DNA of 64,000 nucleotides, taken from assembly GCA_001784175.1 (NCBI GenBank), contig MFPR01000001.1:186001-250000 (forward strand), read 5' to 3'. Shown here piece after piece: positions 51,693 through 59,389 of the stretch. Numbering within the stretch: position 1 is the stretch's first letter; each line of letters begins with the position of its first letter. The position numbers and the translations under genes were made by a program. This DNA is from Candidatus Lindowbacteria bacterium RIFCSPLOWO2_12_FULL_62_27. Its GTDB lineage: Bacteria; Lindowbacteria; 2-12-FULL-62-27. The notes beneath the pieces were generated by a model. That model searched no databases. It had not been told where the DNA came from and was given only the letters and a program-made list of their open reading frames with translations.

Positions 51693-53417
51693 TCAATCCT
51701 TGATCGCGACGCCGGTCTCGATCGGCGCCACCCGCAGGACTTCCTCGAGGGCGGTCTGGCCCTGCAGCACTTTCAGCCAGCCGTCCTCCCGCATGGGCCG
51801 CATGCCCATCTCCATCGCCTTCCGGTGGATCACGTTCGCCGGCTGCCGCTCCACGATCAGGTCGCTGATCTCGTTGTTCAGCTCGAGCACTTCATACAGG
51901 CCGATCCGGCCCTTGAACCCGGTCATGGCGCATTCGGAACACCCGCGCCCCCGGAAAAATTCCTGGCCCTCGTAGTCGGAGGAACGCTTGCCTATTTTTT
52001 TGAAATCATCGGAGTTCGGCGTGTATTTCTCCCGGCACGCCGGACAGATCTTGCGCACCAGCCGCTGGCCGATGATGGCCCGGATGCTGGACGTGAGCAG
52101 AAAGGGCTCGCAGCCCATGTCGATGAGACGGGTGACGGCGCCGGCCGCCTCGTTCGTGTGGGCCGTCGCCAGCACCAGGTGGCCGGTCAGGGCGGACTGG
52201 ATGGCGATCGAGGCCGTTTCGGCATCGCGGATTTCGCCGATCAGGATGATGTCCGGGTCCTGGCGGAGGATGGACCGGAGGGCGGCGGCGAAGGTCATGC
52301 CGACCTTTTCGTTCACCTGGCACTGGACGAGTCCCCGGATCTCGTACTCGACCGGATCCTCCACCGTGATCAGCTTGATGTCCGGCGTGTTCACTTCCTG
52401 CACGCCCGCGTAGAGCGTGGTGGTCTTGCCCGAGCCGGTGGGGCCTGTGACGAGAATGATCCCGTTGGACGCCCCCAGGTTCTTTTTGAATTTCTCCGCG
52501 TCGTCCGGCTGGAAGCCGAGCTGGGCAATGTTGAGGACGGTCGCGCTGCGGTCCAGAAGACGCATCACGACGCTCTCGCCGAACATCGTCGGCAGGCACG
52601 ACACGCGGATGTCGATCTCCTTGCCGGCCAGCTTCACCCGGATCCGGCCGTCCTGCGGCAGGCGCGTCTCGGCGATGTTCAGGTCCGCCATGACCTTCAC
52701 GCGAGACACGATCCCCGACTGCAGCGCGCGGGGCGGCGACGGAAGGTCCTTCAGCACGCCGTCGATGCGCTCCCGCACCTGGAACCGGTGCTCAAAGGGC
52801 TCGATGTGAATGTCGCTGGCGCGGTCCCGCAGCGATTGAAGAATGACCATGTTGACGAGCCGGATGATCGGCGTTTCGCTCCCGACCTGCTCGGCCCCGC
52901 CGCCCAACACGCCGTCGACGTCCTGGATGATCTGCACGTCGTCCTCCGTCAGCTCCTGCAGGACGCTTTCGACCGAAATCTGCTCGCCGTAGAGATGCTC
53001 GATGGAACGCATGACGTCCGACTCGGCGGCGATGACCGGCTCGATGTCCAAGCCCAGCATGAGCTGCAAATCGTCCAGGGCCGTGATGTCGAGCGGGTCG
53101 GCCACCGCGACGATCAGCTTGCCGCTCACTTCCTCGATCGGCAGGAGCTTGTGCTGGCGGGCGACACGCTCGGGAATTTTTTGGATGAGTTCCGCCGTGA
53201 TCGAGTAATCGGAGAGGCGCACGTAGGGGATGCCGAGCTGGGCCGAAAGCGCGGCGGCAATCTGTTCCGGCGTCACCAGGCCAAGCTCCACCAGGGTCTG
53301 GCCCAGCCGGTGGCCCGTCTCTTTCTGGCGCGCGATCGCCTGCGCCACGGCCTCCTCCGACACCAGCCCCGCCTCCATCAGAATGTCGCCGAGCCGGCGC
53401 CGCTCCGGGATCGCCAT
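51693..53417 (-). CDS. PilB/GspE-family ATPase with intact MshEN motifs
   Basis: 574 residues from ATG 53417 (AAAGG upstream). Two MshEN-type repeats at 8-31 (RLGDILMEAGLVSEEAVAQA) and 37-60 (RLGQTLVELGLVTPEQIAAA), the motif that binds c-di-GMP in MshE. GspE core with GPTGSGKTTTLYAGVQ, VEDPVEYEIRGLVQ and IGEIRDAETASIAIQSAL; zinc element CPACREKYTP ... GCSECAMTGFKGR. A PilB paralogue or type II secretion-like ATPase. The HD-GYP gene directly precedes it. Confidence 0.92.
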   Translation of the reverse strand: MAIPERRRLGDILMEAGLVSEEAVAQAIARQKETGHRLGQTLVELGLVTPEQIAAALSAQLGIPYVRLSDYSITAELIQKIPERVARQHKLLPIEEVSGKLIVAVADPLDITALDDLQLMLGLDIEPVIAAESDVMRSIEHLYGEQISVESVLQELTEDDVQIIQDVDGVLGGGAEQVGSETPIIRLVNMVILQSLRDRASDIHIEPFEHRFQVRERIDGVLKDLPSPPRALQSGIVSRVKVMADLNIAETRLPQDGRIRVKLAGKEIDIRVSCLPTMFGESVVMRLLDRSATVLNIAQLGFQPDDAEKFKKNLGASNGIILVTGPTGSGKTTTLYAGVQEVNTPDIKLITVEDPVEYEIRGLVQCQVNEKVGMTFAAALRSILRQDPDIILIGEIRDAETASIAIQSALTGHLVLATAHTNEAAGAVTRLIDMGCEPFLLTSSIRAIIGQRLVRKICPACREKYTPNSDDFKKIGKRSSDYEGQEFFRGRGCSECAMTGFKGRIGLYEVLELNNEISDLIVERQPANVIHRKAMEMGMRPMREDGWLKVLQGQTALEEVLRVAPIETGVAIKD

Positions 53418-53422
53418 GATCG

Positions 53423-55003
53423 CTACCTTTCCGAATTTCCGACGCCGGCCGGCGGAAGTTCGTCGCCGTCGGGGGCGACACACGCTTCCAGGAAAAGGGT
53501 GACGAGGTCCGCGTTCAGATGACCCGCCGCGGCCGTGTCCCGCAAAATCTTCTGCGCCTCCGGCTCAGGGATCCGCTTCTTGTACGGCCGGTCGGCCGCG
53601 GTCAGCGCGTCGTAGATGTCGGCGACCGCCAGAATCTGGCCTTCCAGCGGAATCTCGTCGCCTTTCAACCCCTGCGGGTAGCCGGTGCCGTTCGGCCGCT
53701 CGTGGTGCGTGGCGGCCCAGACGGGAATCTCCTTCAGATCCTTCGGCCAGTGGATCTTGGCAAGAATGTCCCACGTTTTTCGTACGTGGTCCTTCATCAC
53801 TTTGAACTCCTCATCGGAAAGGTTTCCCTTGGCCAGAACCAGGTGTTGATATTCGGTCTCGGTAAGCTGCGGCGTCGGATCGTCGGCGATCCGGTACACC
53901 GACCGCCGCATCCGCTCGAACGCGCCCTTGTCCTCCGCGCTGACGGCGCCTGGCGTGATGTTCCGGCGGATCCGATCCAGGTCCGAGTCCAGCCCCGCGC
54001 AAAAAGACCGGTAGGACTCCGGATTCAGGCCGCCGTTTTCCAGAGCGCGGATCTTCTCCGCCAGCTTGATCTGCCCGAACCTCAGCCGGATCGCTTCGAT
54101 CTCGTGCGGCTCCAGCTTGTCACGCTTGTTCAGGATCGCCTCCGGCACCGTGATCTTGCCGATGTCGTGCAAAAGCGCGGCGAACCGAAGCTTCCGCAGC
54201 GACTCCTCCGAGTAATGAATGCGCTTGAACGGCGCCCGGCCGCTCGCGCTGATCGCGCGCGCGATCCGGTCGGAATAGAGCGCCACCCGCACGGTGTGGC
54301 CGTAGGTGATCCGGTCGCGTTCGCCGAGGGCGTGGATGGAGGACTCGATGAAGGACTCGAAGAGATTGATCTGGCTTTCGATGAGCAGGGAATTCTCCAG
54401 CGCGACGGAGGCGATGGAGGCGATCGACATCAGCATCTTTTCGTCCTGCGGCCGGAATGCTCCGGACTTTTTGTTGAGGACCTGCATGACGCCCGTCACG
54501 CCGCCGCCGTGCGACCGCATGGGCGCGGCCAGAATGTTCCGCGTGTGATAGCCGGTCTGCTTGTCCACGTCGGGGTTGAAGTCCGGATGGCGATGGACGT
54601 CCGGGACGTTCACCAGCTTGCCCTTCCGGAGCGCCAGACCCGCGATCCCGCGGTCCGACGGCACCCGCAGCATCTTCCGGCCCGTGCCCTCCGCAACCTT
54701 CGACCAAAGCTCCTCCCGGGACTCGTCGTAAATGAAAATGCTGGTCCGCTCGGCGCCGAGCAGCACCGACGTCTCCATTGCAAGAAATTTCAGAAGCTGA
54801 TCGACCCCGCGGGTCGACGAAAGAAGGGTCGACAGCTCAAGGAGCGTGTAGAGCCGGTCGTTTTCCTCCGCAAGCGCCTGCCGCGCGGGCGCACGACGCC
54901 CGCCGCCGCCTTTCATGCTGACACCTTCTCCCTTGGCGCTCTGGGACCGCAGAGCGCGCTTGGCCCGCACGGAACCCGGCCCCGGATGGGTATTCCTTGC
55001 CAT
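53423..55003 (-). CDS. GAF-HD-GYP phosphodiesterase
   Basis: Predicted c-di-GMP hydrolase, 526 residues. GAF domain about 70-205 (AERTSIFIYDESREELWSKV), HD motif LLHDIGKITVPEAILNKRDKL near 285-305, GYP motif HHERPNGTGYPQGLKG near 440 and VADIYDALTAADRPYKK. About 90 extra residues lie between the HD and GYP halves. A near-consensus promoter puts +1 next to ATG 55003. First gene of the pilus operon, ending 5 nt before the MshEN ATPase start. Confidence 0.92.
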   Translation of the reverse strand: MARNTHPGPGSVRAKRALRSQSAKGEGVSMKGGGGRRAPARQALAEENDRLYTLLELSTLLSSTRGVDQLLKFLAMETSVLLGAERTSIFIYDESREELWSKVAEGTGRKMLRVPSDRGIAGLALRKGKLVNVPDVHRHPDFNPDVDKQTGYHTRNILAAPMRSHGGGVTGVMQVLNKKSGAFRPQDEKMLMSIASIASVALENSLLIESQINLFESFIESSIHALGERDRITYGHTVRVALYSDRIARAISASGRAPFKRIHYSEESLRKLRFAALLHDIGKITVPEAILNKRDKLEPHEIEAIRLRFGQIKLAEKIRALENGGLNPESYRSFCAGLDSDLDRIRRNITPGAVSAEDKGAFERMRRSVYRIADDPTPQLTETEYQHLVLAKGNLSDEEFKVMKDHVRKTWDILAKIHWPKDLKEIPVWAATHHERPNGTGYPQGLKGDEIPLEGQILAVADIYDALTAADRPYKKRIPEPEAQKILRDTAAAGHLNADLVTLFLEACVAPDGDELPPAGVGNSER

Positions 55004-55011
55004 ATTCCAAA

Positions 55012-55041
55012 ATTATATGGGTGAGGAGTGCGACTTGTCAA
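55012..55041 (-). promoter_or_regulatory. Promoter of the HD-GYP/pilus operon
   Basis: Consensus TTGACA (55041-55036), 18-nt spacer, consensus TATAAT (55017-55012), 8 nt to ATG 55003, no SD. Confidence 0.8.
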
Positions 55042-55048
55042 TAAATGC

Positions 55049-56041
55049 TCATTCGGTGGGAATCAACCGCCCGAAATAGACGACCTTTTCGGTTGCCGTG
55101 TCGCCTGAGTCCATCTGCGAGAGGCGCTGCCCGAGCTTTTGTTTGAACGTCACCCGCCGCACCGCCTGGCCCGTGCCCGGGCCTTCGATCAGATATTCGC
55201 CGCCCGCGAAGATCATCACGTGAACAACGCGGTCCGGTTTCTTCGCGTTCGCGAGAAACACGAGATCGCCGCGCCTCAAGTCCCGGCGGCGGATCGCCCG
55301 CGACACCATCCATTGCTCGTGCGAGTCCCTCGGAATCGAAAGCCCGGCCGCGCGATAGGCCACATGCGCGAGGCCGGAGCAGTCAACACCTGTCACCGCG
55401 CGGCGATAGTCCGGCCCGTACGGACTGAGACCGCCCCAGTAATATGGAGTACGGATGAAGCCCTGCGCGTTTTTCAGAATCTCCAGCCGGGTCCGCCATT
55501 CGGAAGACTTCGGCCCATCGACAAGCCGGACGTCCTTTTTTCGCATCCAGCCTGTCAGACCCCCATGATAGGAGACTTCCATCCATCCGCCGCGCCGGCC
55601 CAGAACCGAGAGCCGGCTCCCGAAGGGAATCGTCAGCAACGGATCGCTCTTCTCTCCGAAAAGCCCCGCCGGCGCCGGGAAAATGTCCGACCACCCGCGC
55701 CGCGCCACGCCCGACGCCCCACCCGGCGCCGCCGGCACGGCACTCAGCGCCGACCGCCGAACCCAGCCCGGATATCCCTCCCACTGCTTCTTGTGCGTGT
55801 ACTCCGCCTGCCCCGGAACCTCAACCAGCGCCCAGTCGTCCCGCCATTCGCGGATGACGACCGTTTCGCCAAACAGAAGCTGCGTTTCCTGCAAAGGATC
55901 GTGAACGTAACTGTCGATCGCGTCCTTCGGCTCCGACCGCACGTCGGCCACGGGAACAATCACGCGCATGATCTCATCCGACGCGCCCGCCATCGACGCG
56001 CAGAGGACAACGCAGACGAGGGCGGATAAAAAATACCTCAT
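55049..56041 (-). CDS. NlpC/P60 cell-wall peptidase with SH3 domains
   Basis: 330 residues with a signal peptide (LSALVCVVLCASMAGA). Two SH3-like segments (about 25-100, 120-180: IPFGSRLSVLGRRGGWMEVS) precede the C-terminal NlpC/P60 domain: TPYYWGGLSPYGPD, catalytic Cys in GVDCSGLAHVAYRAAGL and His in VVHVMIFAGG. Likely cleaves peptide stems (gamma-D-Glu-DAP type). ATG 56041 overlaps the dsbD stop (ATGA). Confidence 0.92.
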   Translation of the reverse strand: MRYFLSALVCVVLCASMAGASDEIMRVIVPVADVRSEPKDAIDSYVHDPLQETQLLFGETVVIREWRDDWALVEVPGQAEYTHKKQWEGYPGWVRRSALSAVPAAPGGASGVARRGWSDIFPAPAGLFGEKSDPLLTIPFGSRLSVLGRRGGWMEVSYHGGLTGWMRKKDVRLVDGPKSSEWRTRLEILKNAQGFIRTPYYWGGLSPYGPDYRRAVTGVDCSGLAHVAYRAAGLSIPRDSHEQWMVSRAIRRRDLRRGDLVFLANAKKPDRVVHVMIFAGGEYLIEGPGTGQAVRRVTFKQKLGQRLSQMDSGDTATEKVVYFGRLIPTE

Positions 56042-57825
56042 GAGCCGTGCCCGCCCAGCTCCGACAACAACGCTTCTGCCGAAAACTCGCCGACCCAACG
56101 GATCCGCTCCACGCCGGCGGTGTCGAAGTAGATCAGCGTCGGCACGCCGGAAATGCCGAATCTCTCCCGCGCCTCCTGCGCCTCCGGCGCGTCGTACAGG
56201 GTGAGGTCCACCTTGAGCCGGACGGCCTGCTCCAGCGCCGCGCGCACGCGCGGGTCCGCGTACGTTGTCCGGTCCATCAGCTTGCAGGGCAGACACCACT
56301 CGGCGGAAAAATCGAGGGCGACGGGCCGGCCGGCGGCGCGGGCCGCGTCGAAACTCGCAGCATCGTACGGAAGCCAGAATTCCCCGGCGGCGTCCTCGCG
56401 CGGCGCGGTCAGAAAAAAGCTCGCGCCGACAACCGCCAAGCCGATGGCGGAAAGACCGGCCCACAGGCGCGGCCACCGGCGCGCGCGTTTCACACAAACC
56501 CACGCCGCCGTCCCGCACGCCGCCAGTAATGTAAGGCCGAACAACGCCCGCTCGGCCGCGTCCGGAATCAGGGGCGCGCAGAAATAGACGGCCAGCCCCA
56601 GAAGCACAAATCCGAAACACCATTTCACCACATCCATCCACGCGCCCAGTTTCGGGAGCGCTGGAATACGCTCCGAAAAAAGGCCCAGGAGCAAATACGG
56701 CAAGCCCAGTCCCGCCGACAGCACCGAAAACAGCAGAAACCCCAGCGCCGGAGACTGGCGCGAACCGACATACGCCAGAAGCGCCACCACGAAGGGCCCG
56801 ATGCATGGCGCGGCCACCACGCCCATCGTCGCGCCCATCCCGAACGCTCCCAGCGGCGCGCTCCCGCCGCTCACGCGCTGCGCCCACGAGGCCGGCAGGC
56901 CAAAGCCGACCCAGCCGAACATGCCGGCCGACAGATACAGCATGAGAAGCGACAGCGCGATCAGGACCGGCGGATTCTGAAGCGCCGCGCCGAAGAATCC
57001 GCCCGTGAGGCCCGCCACGGTCCCGAGCGCGCTGAAGACGAGGACGAGACCGAGAAAATAGGCCACCGCGTCGGTCACCGGGCGGCGGCTCGGCCCGCGG
57101 CCGCCGAAAAAGGCGACGGTGATCGGAATCATCGGATACACGCACGGCGTGAGGTTCAGGGCCACGCCGCCCCAGAAAATCAACAGGAGCGCAAGAAACA
57201 CGCCCTTCTCTTGCATGAGATGTGCGATCGCGTTCCCGCCGACCGATTCCTCCGGCGGGTTCGGGATGCGCAGGCCGCGCGCCAGACCATAATCCAACTG
57301 GGGACTCGGGTGAGCTTGGGGAAGCGGCGCGACCGTGAGCGGAATGTCAAGCCGCGCCTCGGCCGGCGGCAGGCACTTCTCGTCATCGCAGGCCTGATAC
57401 CGGAGCGCCGCCGTCATGCGATGAACGCCTGCGCCAACGTCCGCGATGTGTACTTTCCATTTGAAAACGGTCCGCCCTTCATACAAATCCAGCGGTGACT
57501 CGTCAAAGGACAAAACCTTGCGGACGCCCGCCGGATAGGCGACCTCCGAAACCGTGAACCCCTCCGGCGCCGTCACCCGCACGTCGGTCGGAATCAGATA
57601 CTCCATGGCAGGCCGATGAGAATTGATGTGCCAGCCGCCCGCAACATCCGCGGTCAGCCAGACCTCCACCGTTTGCATGGCCGTGACCGTTTCGGCGCGC
57701 ACGTCCGCCGAAAGCCGCACCGGCTGCTCCGCATCCGCGGGCCCGGCCGCGAAGGCCGGACACACCCCGATTAGAAACACAGACAAGAGGAAAAACGTCG
57801 ATCGACGGACAGCGCCCAACCGCAT
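56038..57825 (-). CDS. dsbD: Thiol:disulfide interchange protein DsbD
   Basis: Carries electrons from cytoplasmic thioredoxin to the periplasm. 595 residues: signal peptide, N-terminal DsbD-alpha-like domain (about 30-165), eight-TM domain with redox Cys in NLTPCVYPMIPI and VAAPCIGPFV, and a C-terminal thioredoxin domain with WCLPCK. ATG 57825 is chosen by promoter spacing (TATCTC 7 nt upstream) and signal peptide; ATG 57846 is an alternative. Confidence 0.94.
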   Translation of the reverse strand: MRLGAVRRSTFFLLSVFLIGVCPAFAAGPADAEQPVRLSADVRAETVTAMQTVEVWLTADVAGGWHINSHRPAMEYLIPTDVRVTAPEGFTVSEVAYPAGVRKVLSFDESPLDLYEGRTVFKWKVHIADVGAGVHRMTAALRYQACDDEKCLPPAEARLDIPLTVAPLPQAHPSPQLDYGLARGLRIPNPPEESVGGNAIAHLMQEKGVFLALLLIFWGGVALNLTPCVYPMIPITVAFFGGRGPSRRPVTDAVAYFLGLVLVFSALGTVAGLTGGFFGAALQNPPVLIALSLLMLYLSAGMFGWVGFGLPASWAQRVSGGSAPLGAFGMGATMGVVAAPCIGPFVVALLAYVGSRQSPALGFLLFSVLSAGLGLPYLLLGLFSERIPALPKLGAWMDVVKWCFGFVLLGLAVYFCAPLIPDAAERALFGLTLLAACGTAAWVCVKRARRWPRLWAGLSAIGLAVVGASFFLTAPREDAAGEFWLPYDAASFDAARAAGRPVALDFSAEWCLPCKLMDRTTYADPRVRAALEQAVRLKVDLTLYDAPEAQEARERFGISGVPTLIYFDTAGVERIRWVGEFSAEALLSELGGHGS

Positions 57826-57832
57826 GCTATGT

Positions 57833-57861
57833 GAGATACCGGACATCCCCGCAAATGTCAA
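57833..57861 (-). promoter_or_regulatory. dsbD promoter
   Basis: TTGACA (57861-57856), 17-nt spacer, TATCTC (57838-57833), 7 nt to ATG 57825. Confidence 0.65.
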
Positions 57862-57931
57862 TTCCCAGCGACGACCCCGTCCCTTTTATTTTCAGGATTT
57901 TTCTTGTATTGAGATAGATGGACGTTCAAAT

Positions 57932-58002
57932 TGGGGCGTCGTCTAACGGTAGGACTGCAGGCTCTGGACCTGCCTGTCCAGGTTCGAATCCTGGCGCCCC
58001 AG
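57932..58002 (+). tRNA. tRNA-Gln (anticodon CTG)
   Basis: 71-nt cloverleaf without encoded CCA. Acceptor stem TGGGGCG/CGCCCCA plus discriminator G, anticodon stem GCAGG/CCTGC enclosing loop CTCTGGA (anticodon CTG, reads CAG), T-arm CCAGG-TTCGAAT-CCTGG. The D-arm contains GTCTAACGGTAGGAC. Confidence 0.95.
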
Positions 58003-58040
58003 TATCACAGTCTCTGACAGCCATCCACGGCTCCCTCCGC

Positions 58041-58070
58041 TTGCGTGTCCGCCGTGTCGCATCCTATGCT
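58041..58070 (+). promoter_or_regulatory. Promoter candidate of the SDR gene
   Basis: TTGCGT (58041-58046), 18-nt spacer, TATGCT (58065-58070), 6 nt to ATG 58077, no SD. Confidence 0.5.
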
Positions 58071-58076
58071 CCGAGC

Positions 58077-58847
58077 ATGCGCATCGTGATCACCGGCTTG
58101 AACGGTACGGTCGGGCCCAAGGTCGCGCGGGTGTTTCGGGGGCAGGGGGCCGACGTCGTCGGGTGGGACAGGAGCGAGGTTCCTCCGGACGACAGGAACG
58201 CCGTGGCGAAGTACATCGAGCGGACGCGGCCGGACGCGATCTGCCATCTGGCCATGGGGAGCGAGGCATGGGCGGGAGTTCTGGCCAGGTATGCGGCGGC
58301 GAATGACATCCCGTTCCTGTTTGCCAGCACGGCGATGGTCTTTGACGCAAGCCCCGACGGCCCGCACCGCCCGGGCGACCGGCGGACGGCGAAAGACGAC
58401 TATGGACGATACAAGATACGCTGTGAAGACGCCGTGCTGGAGAATCATCCCGGCGCCATCGTCGCGCGATTTGGATGGCAGATCGATTCTGATGCAGTCG
58501 GAAACAACATGCTCGCGCATCTGGATCAACAACAGTCGCGGGACGGAAACGTACAGGCCAGTCGCCGGTGGATTCCGGCGTGTTCGTTCATGGACGACAC
58601 GGCAGTGTCGCTTTGGGCGCTGATCGCCGGGCGCGAGCGCGGCGTGTTTCACCTCGACAGCAACGCCCGGGACGCTTGGACGTTTGACCGCATCGCCCTC
58701 GCCGTCCGGCGCCGGTTCGGCCGGGAGAGGTGGGCCATCGAAGTCACCGAATCCTACACGCACGATCAGCGACTGGGCGGCCACGAAAACCGCATCACAA
58801 GCCTCTCCGACCGCCTGCCTTTACAAGGGCTGGGGGATAGGTCATGA
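58077..58847 (+). CDS. NAD(P)-dependent epimerase/sugar-nucleotide reductase-like SDR (RmlD-like)
   Basis: 256 residues. N-terminal nucleotide-binding IVITGLNGTVGPKVARVF, the ICHLAMGSEAW segment, FLFASTAMVFDASPDGP and YxxxK as DDYGRYKIRCE. The fold resembles RmlD-type dTDP-4-keto-sugar reductases but is short. Substrate unknown; the rfbB-like gene 20 kb away could supply a precursor. It lies 74 nt after tRNA-Gln with its own promoter. Confidence 0.78.
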   Translation: MRIVITGLNGTVGPKVARVFRGQGADVVGWDRSEVPPDDRNAVAKYIERTRPDAICHLAMGSEAWAGVLARYAAANDIPFLFASTAMVFDASPDGPHRPGDRRTAKDDYGRYKIRCEDAVLENHPGAIVARFGWQIDSDAVGNNMLAHLDQQQSRDGNVQASRRWIPACSFMDDTAVSLWALIAGRERGVFHLDSNARDAWTFDRIALAVRRRFGRERWAIEVTESYTHDQRLGGHENRITSLSDRLPLQGLGDRS

Positions 58848-58900
58848 TGCCGGGCCTAGGATGCGGGCTACAAATTATGGAGTCGCGAAAGGAGTTTCAC

Positions 58901-59101
58901 ATGGGAGAAATCAGTTTTGACGAGTACAAGGGGCGCGCCATGATGGTCATCTCGAACGGTCCGAACGACCGGTTTCCGTTCAAGTTCGGGCTCAAGAAGG
59001 CGAAGATGGTGGTGGAACACATCGAGGACATCAAAAAATGGGTGGCCGAGCAGGAGGCCATGCAGGCGAGCTTGAAGGCCGACGGCGAGCCGGAGGAATA
59101 G
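58901..59101 (+). CDS. Small conserved-looking protein, 66 aa
   Basis: MGEISFDEYKGRAMMVISNG then FPFKFGLKKAKMVVEHIEDI and an acidic tail. ATG 58901 is preceded by AGGAG at 7 nt. The IxFxEYKG...FPFxFGxxKAKxxxxxIxDI pattern looks like a small family I have seen as an uncharacterised protein in related proteobacteria (memory, not checked). The HNH gene begins on the base after its stop, so the two form a unit. Confidence 0.7.
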   Translation: MGEISFDEYKGRAMMVISNGPNDRFPFKFGLKKAKMVVEHIEDIKKWVAEQEAMQASLKADGEPEE

Positions 59102-59377
59102 GTGGCGCCCGGCGGCGCCTGCGATCTGTGTGATCGCCAAGTCGGGGAGGAAAATCTTCACGAACACCACCTCATCCCGAAACTTCAGTTGCGCCGCATG
59201 AAACGCAGAGGGAAAAAAGTCGCGTCCGCCACGGTCCGGTTTTGCAAGCCCTGCCACAACGAAGTCCACGGGCTCTTTGAGCCCCCCGTTCTGGCGCGGG
59301 AATATTCGACGCTCGAACTCCTGCGCTCCGCCGGGGCGATTCAGCCGTACCTGGAGTGGATCAGGAAGAAGAAATAG
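59102..59377 (+). CDS. Small HNH-type zinc protein
   Basis: 91 residues from GTG 59102, with GGAGGA ending 4 nt upstream inside the preceding gene. CDLCDRQV, LHEHHLIPKLQLRR and RFCKPCHNEVHGLFE reproduce the Cys-HH-Cys-HN pattern of HNH nucleases (first H/N of the motif in HHLIP, last in CHNEVH). Basic linker MKRRGKK. It could be a nuclease or a non-catalytic zinc protein; no phage or restriction genes are around. Confidence 0.72.
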   Translation: MAPGGACDLCDRQVGEENLHEHHLIPKLQLRRMKRRGKKVASATVRFCKPCHNEVHGLFEPPVLAREYSTLELLRSAGAIQPYLEWIRKKK

Positions 59378-59389
59378 GCGCCGGACGCG

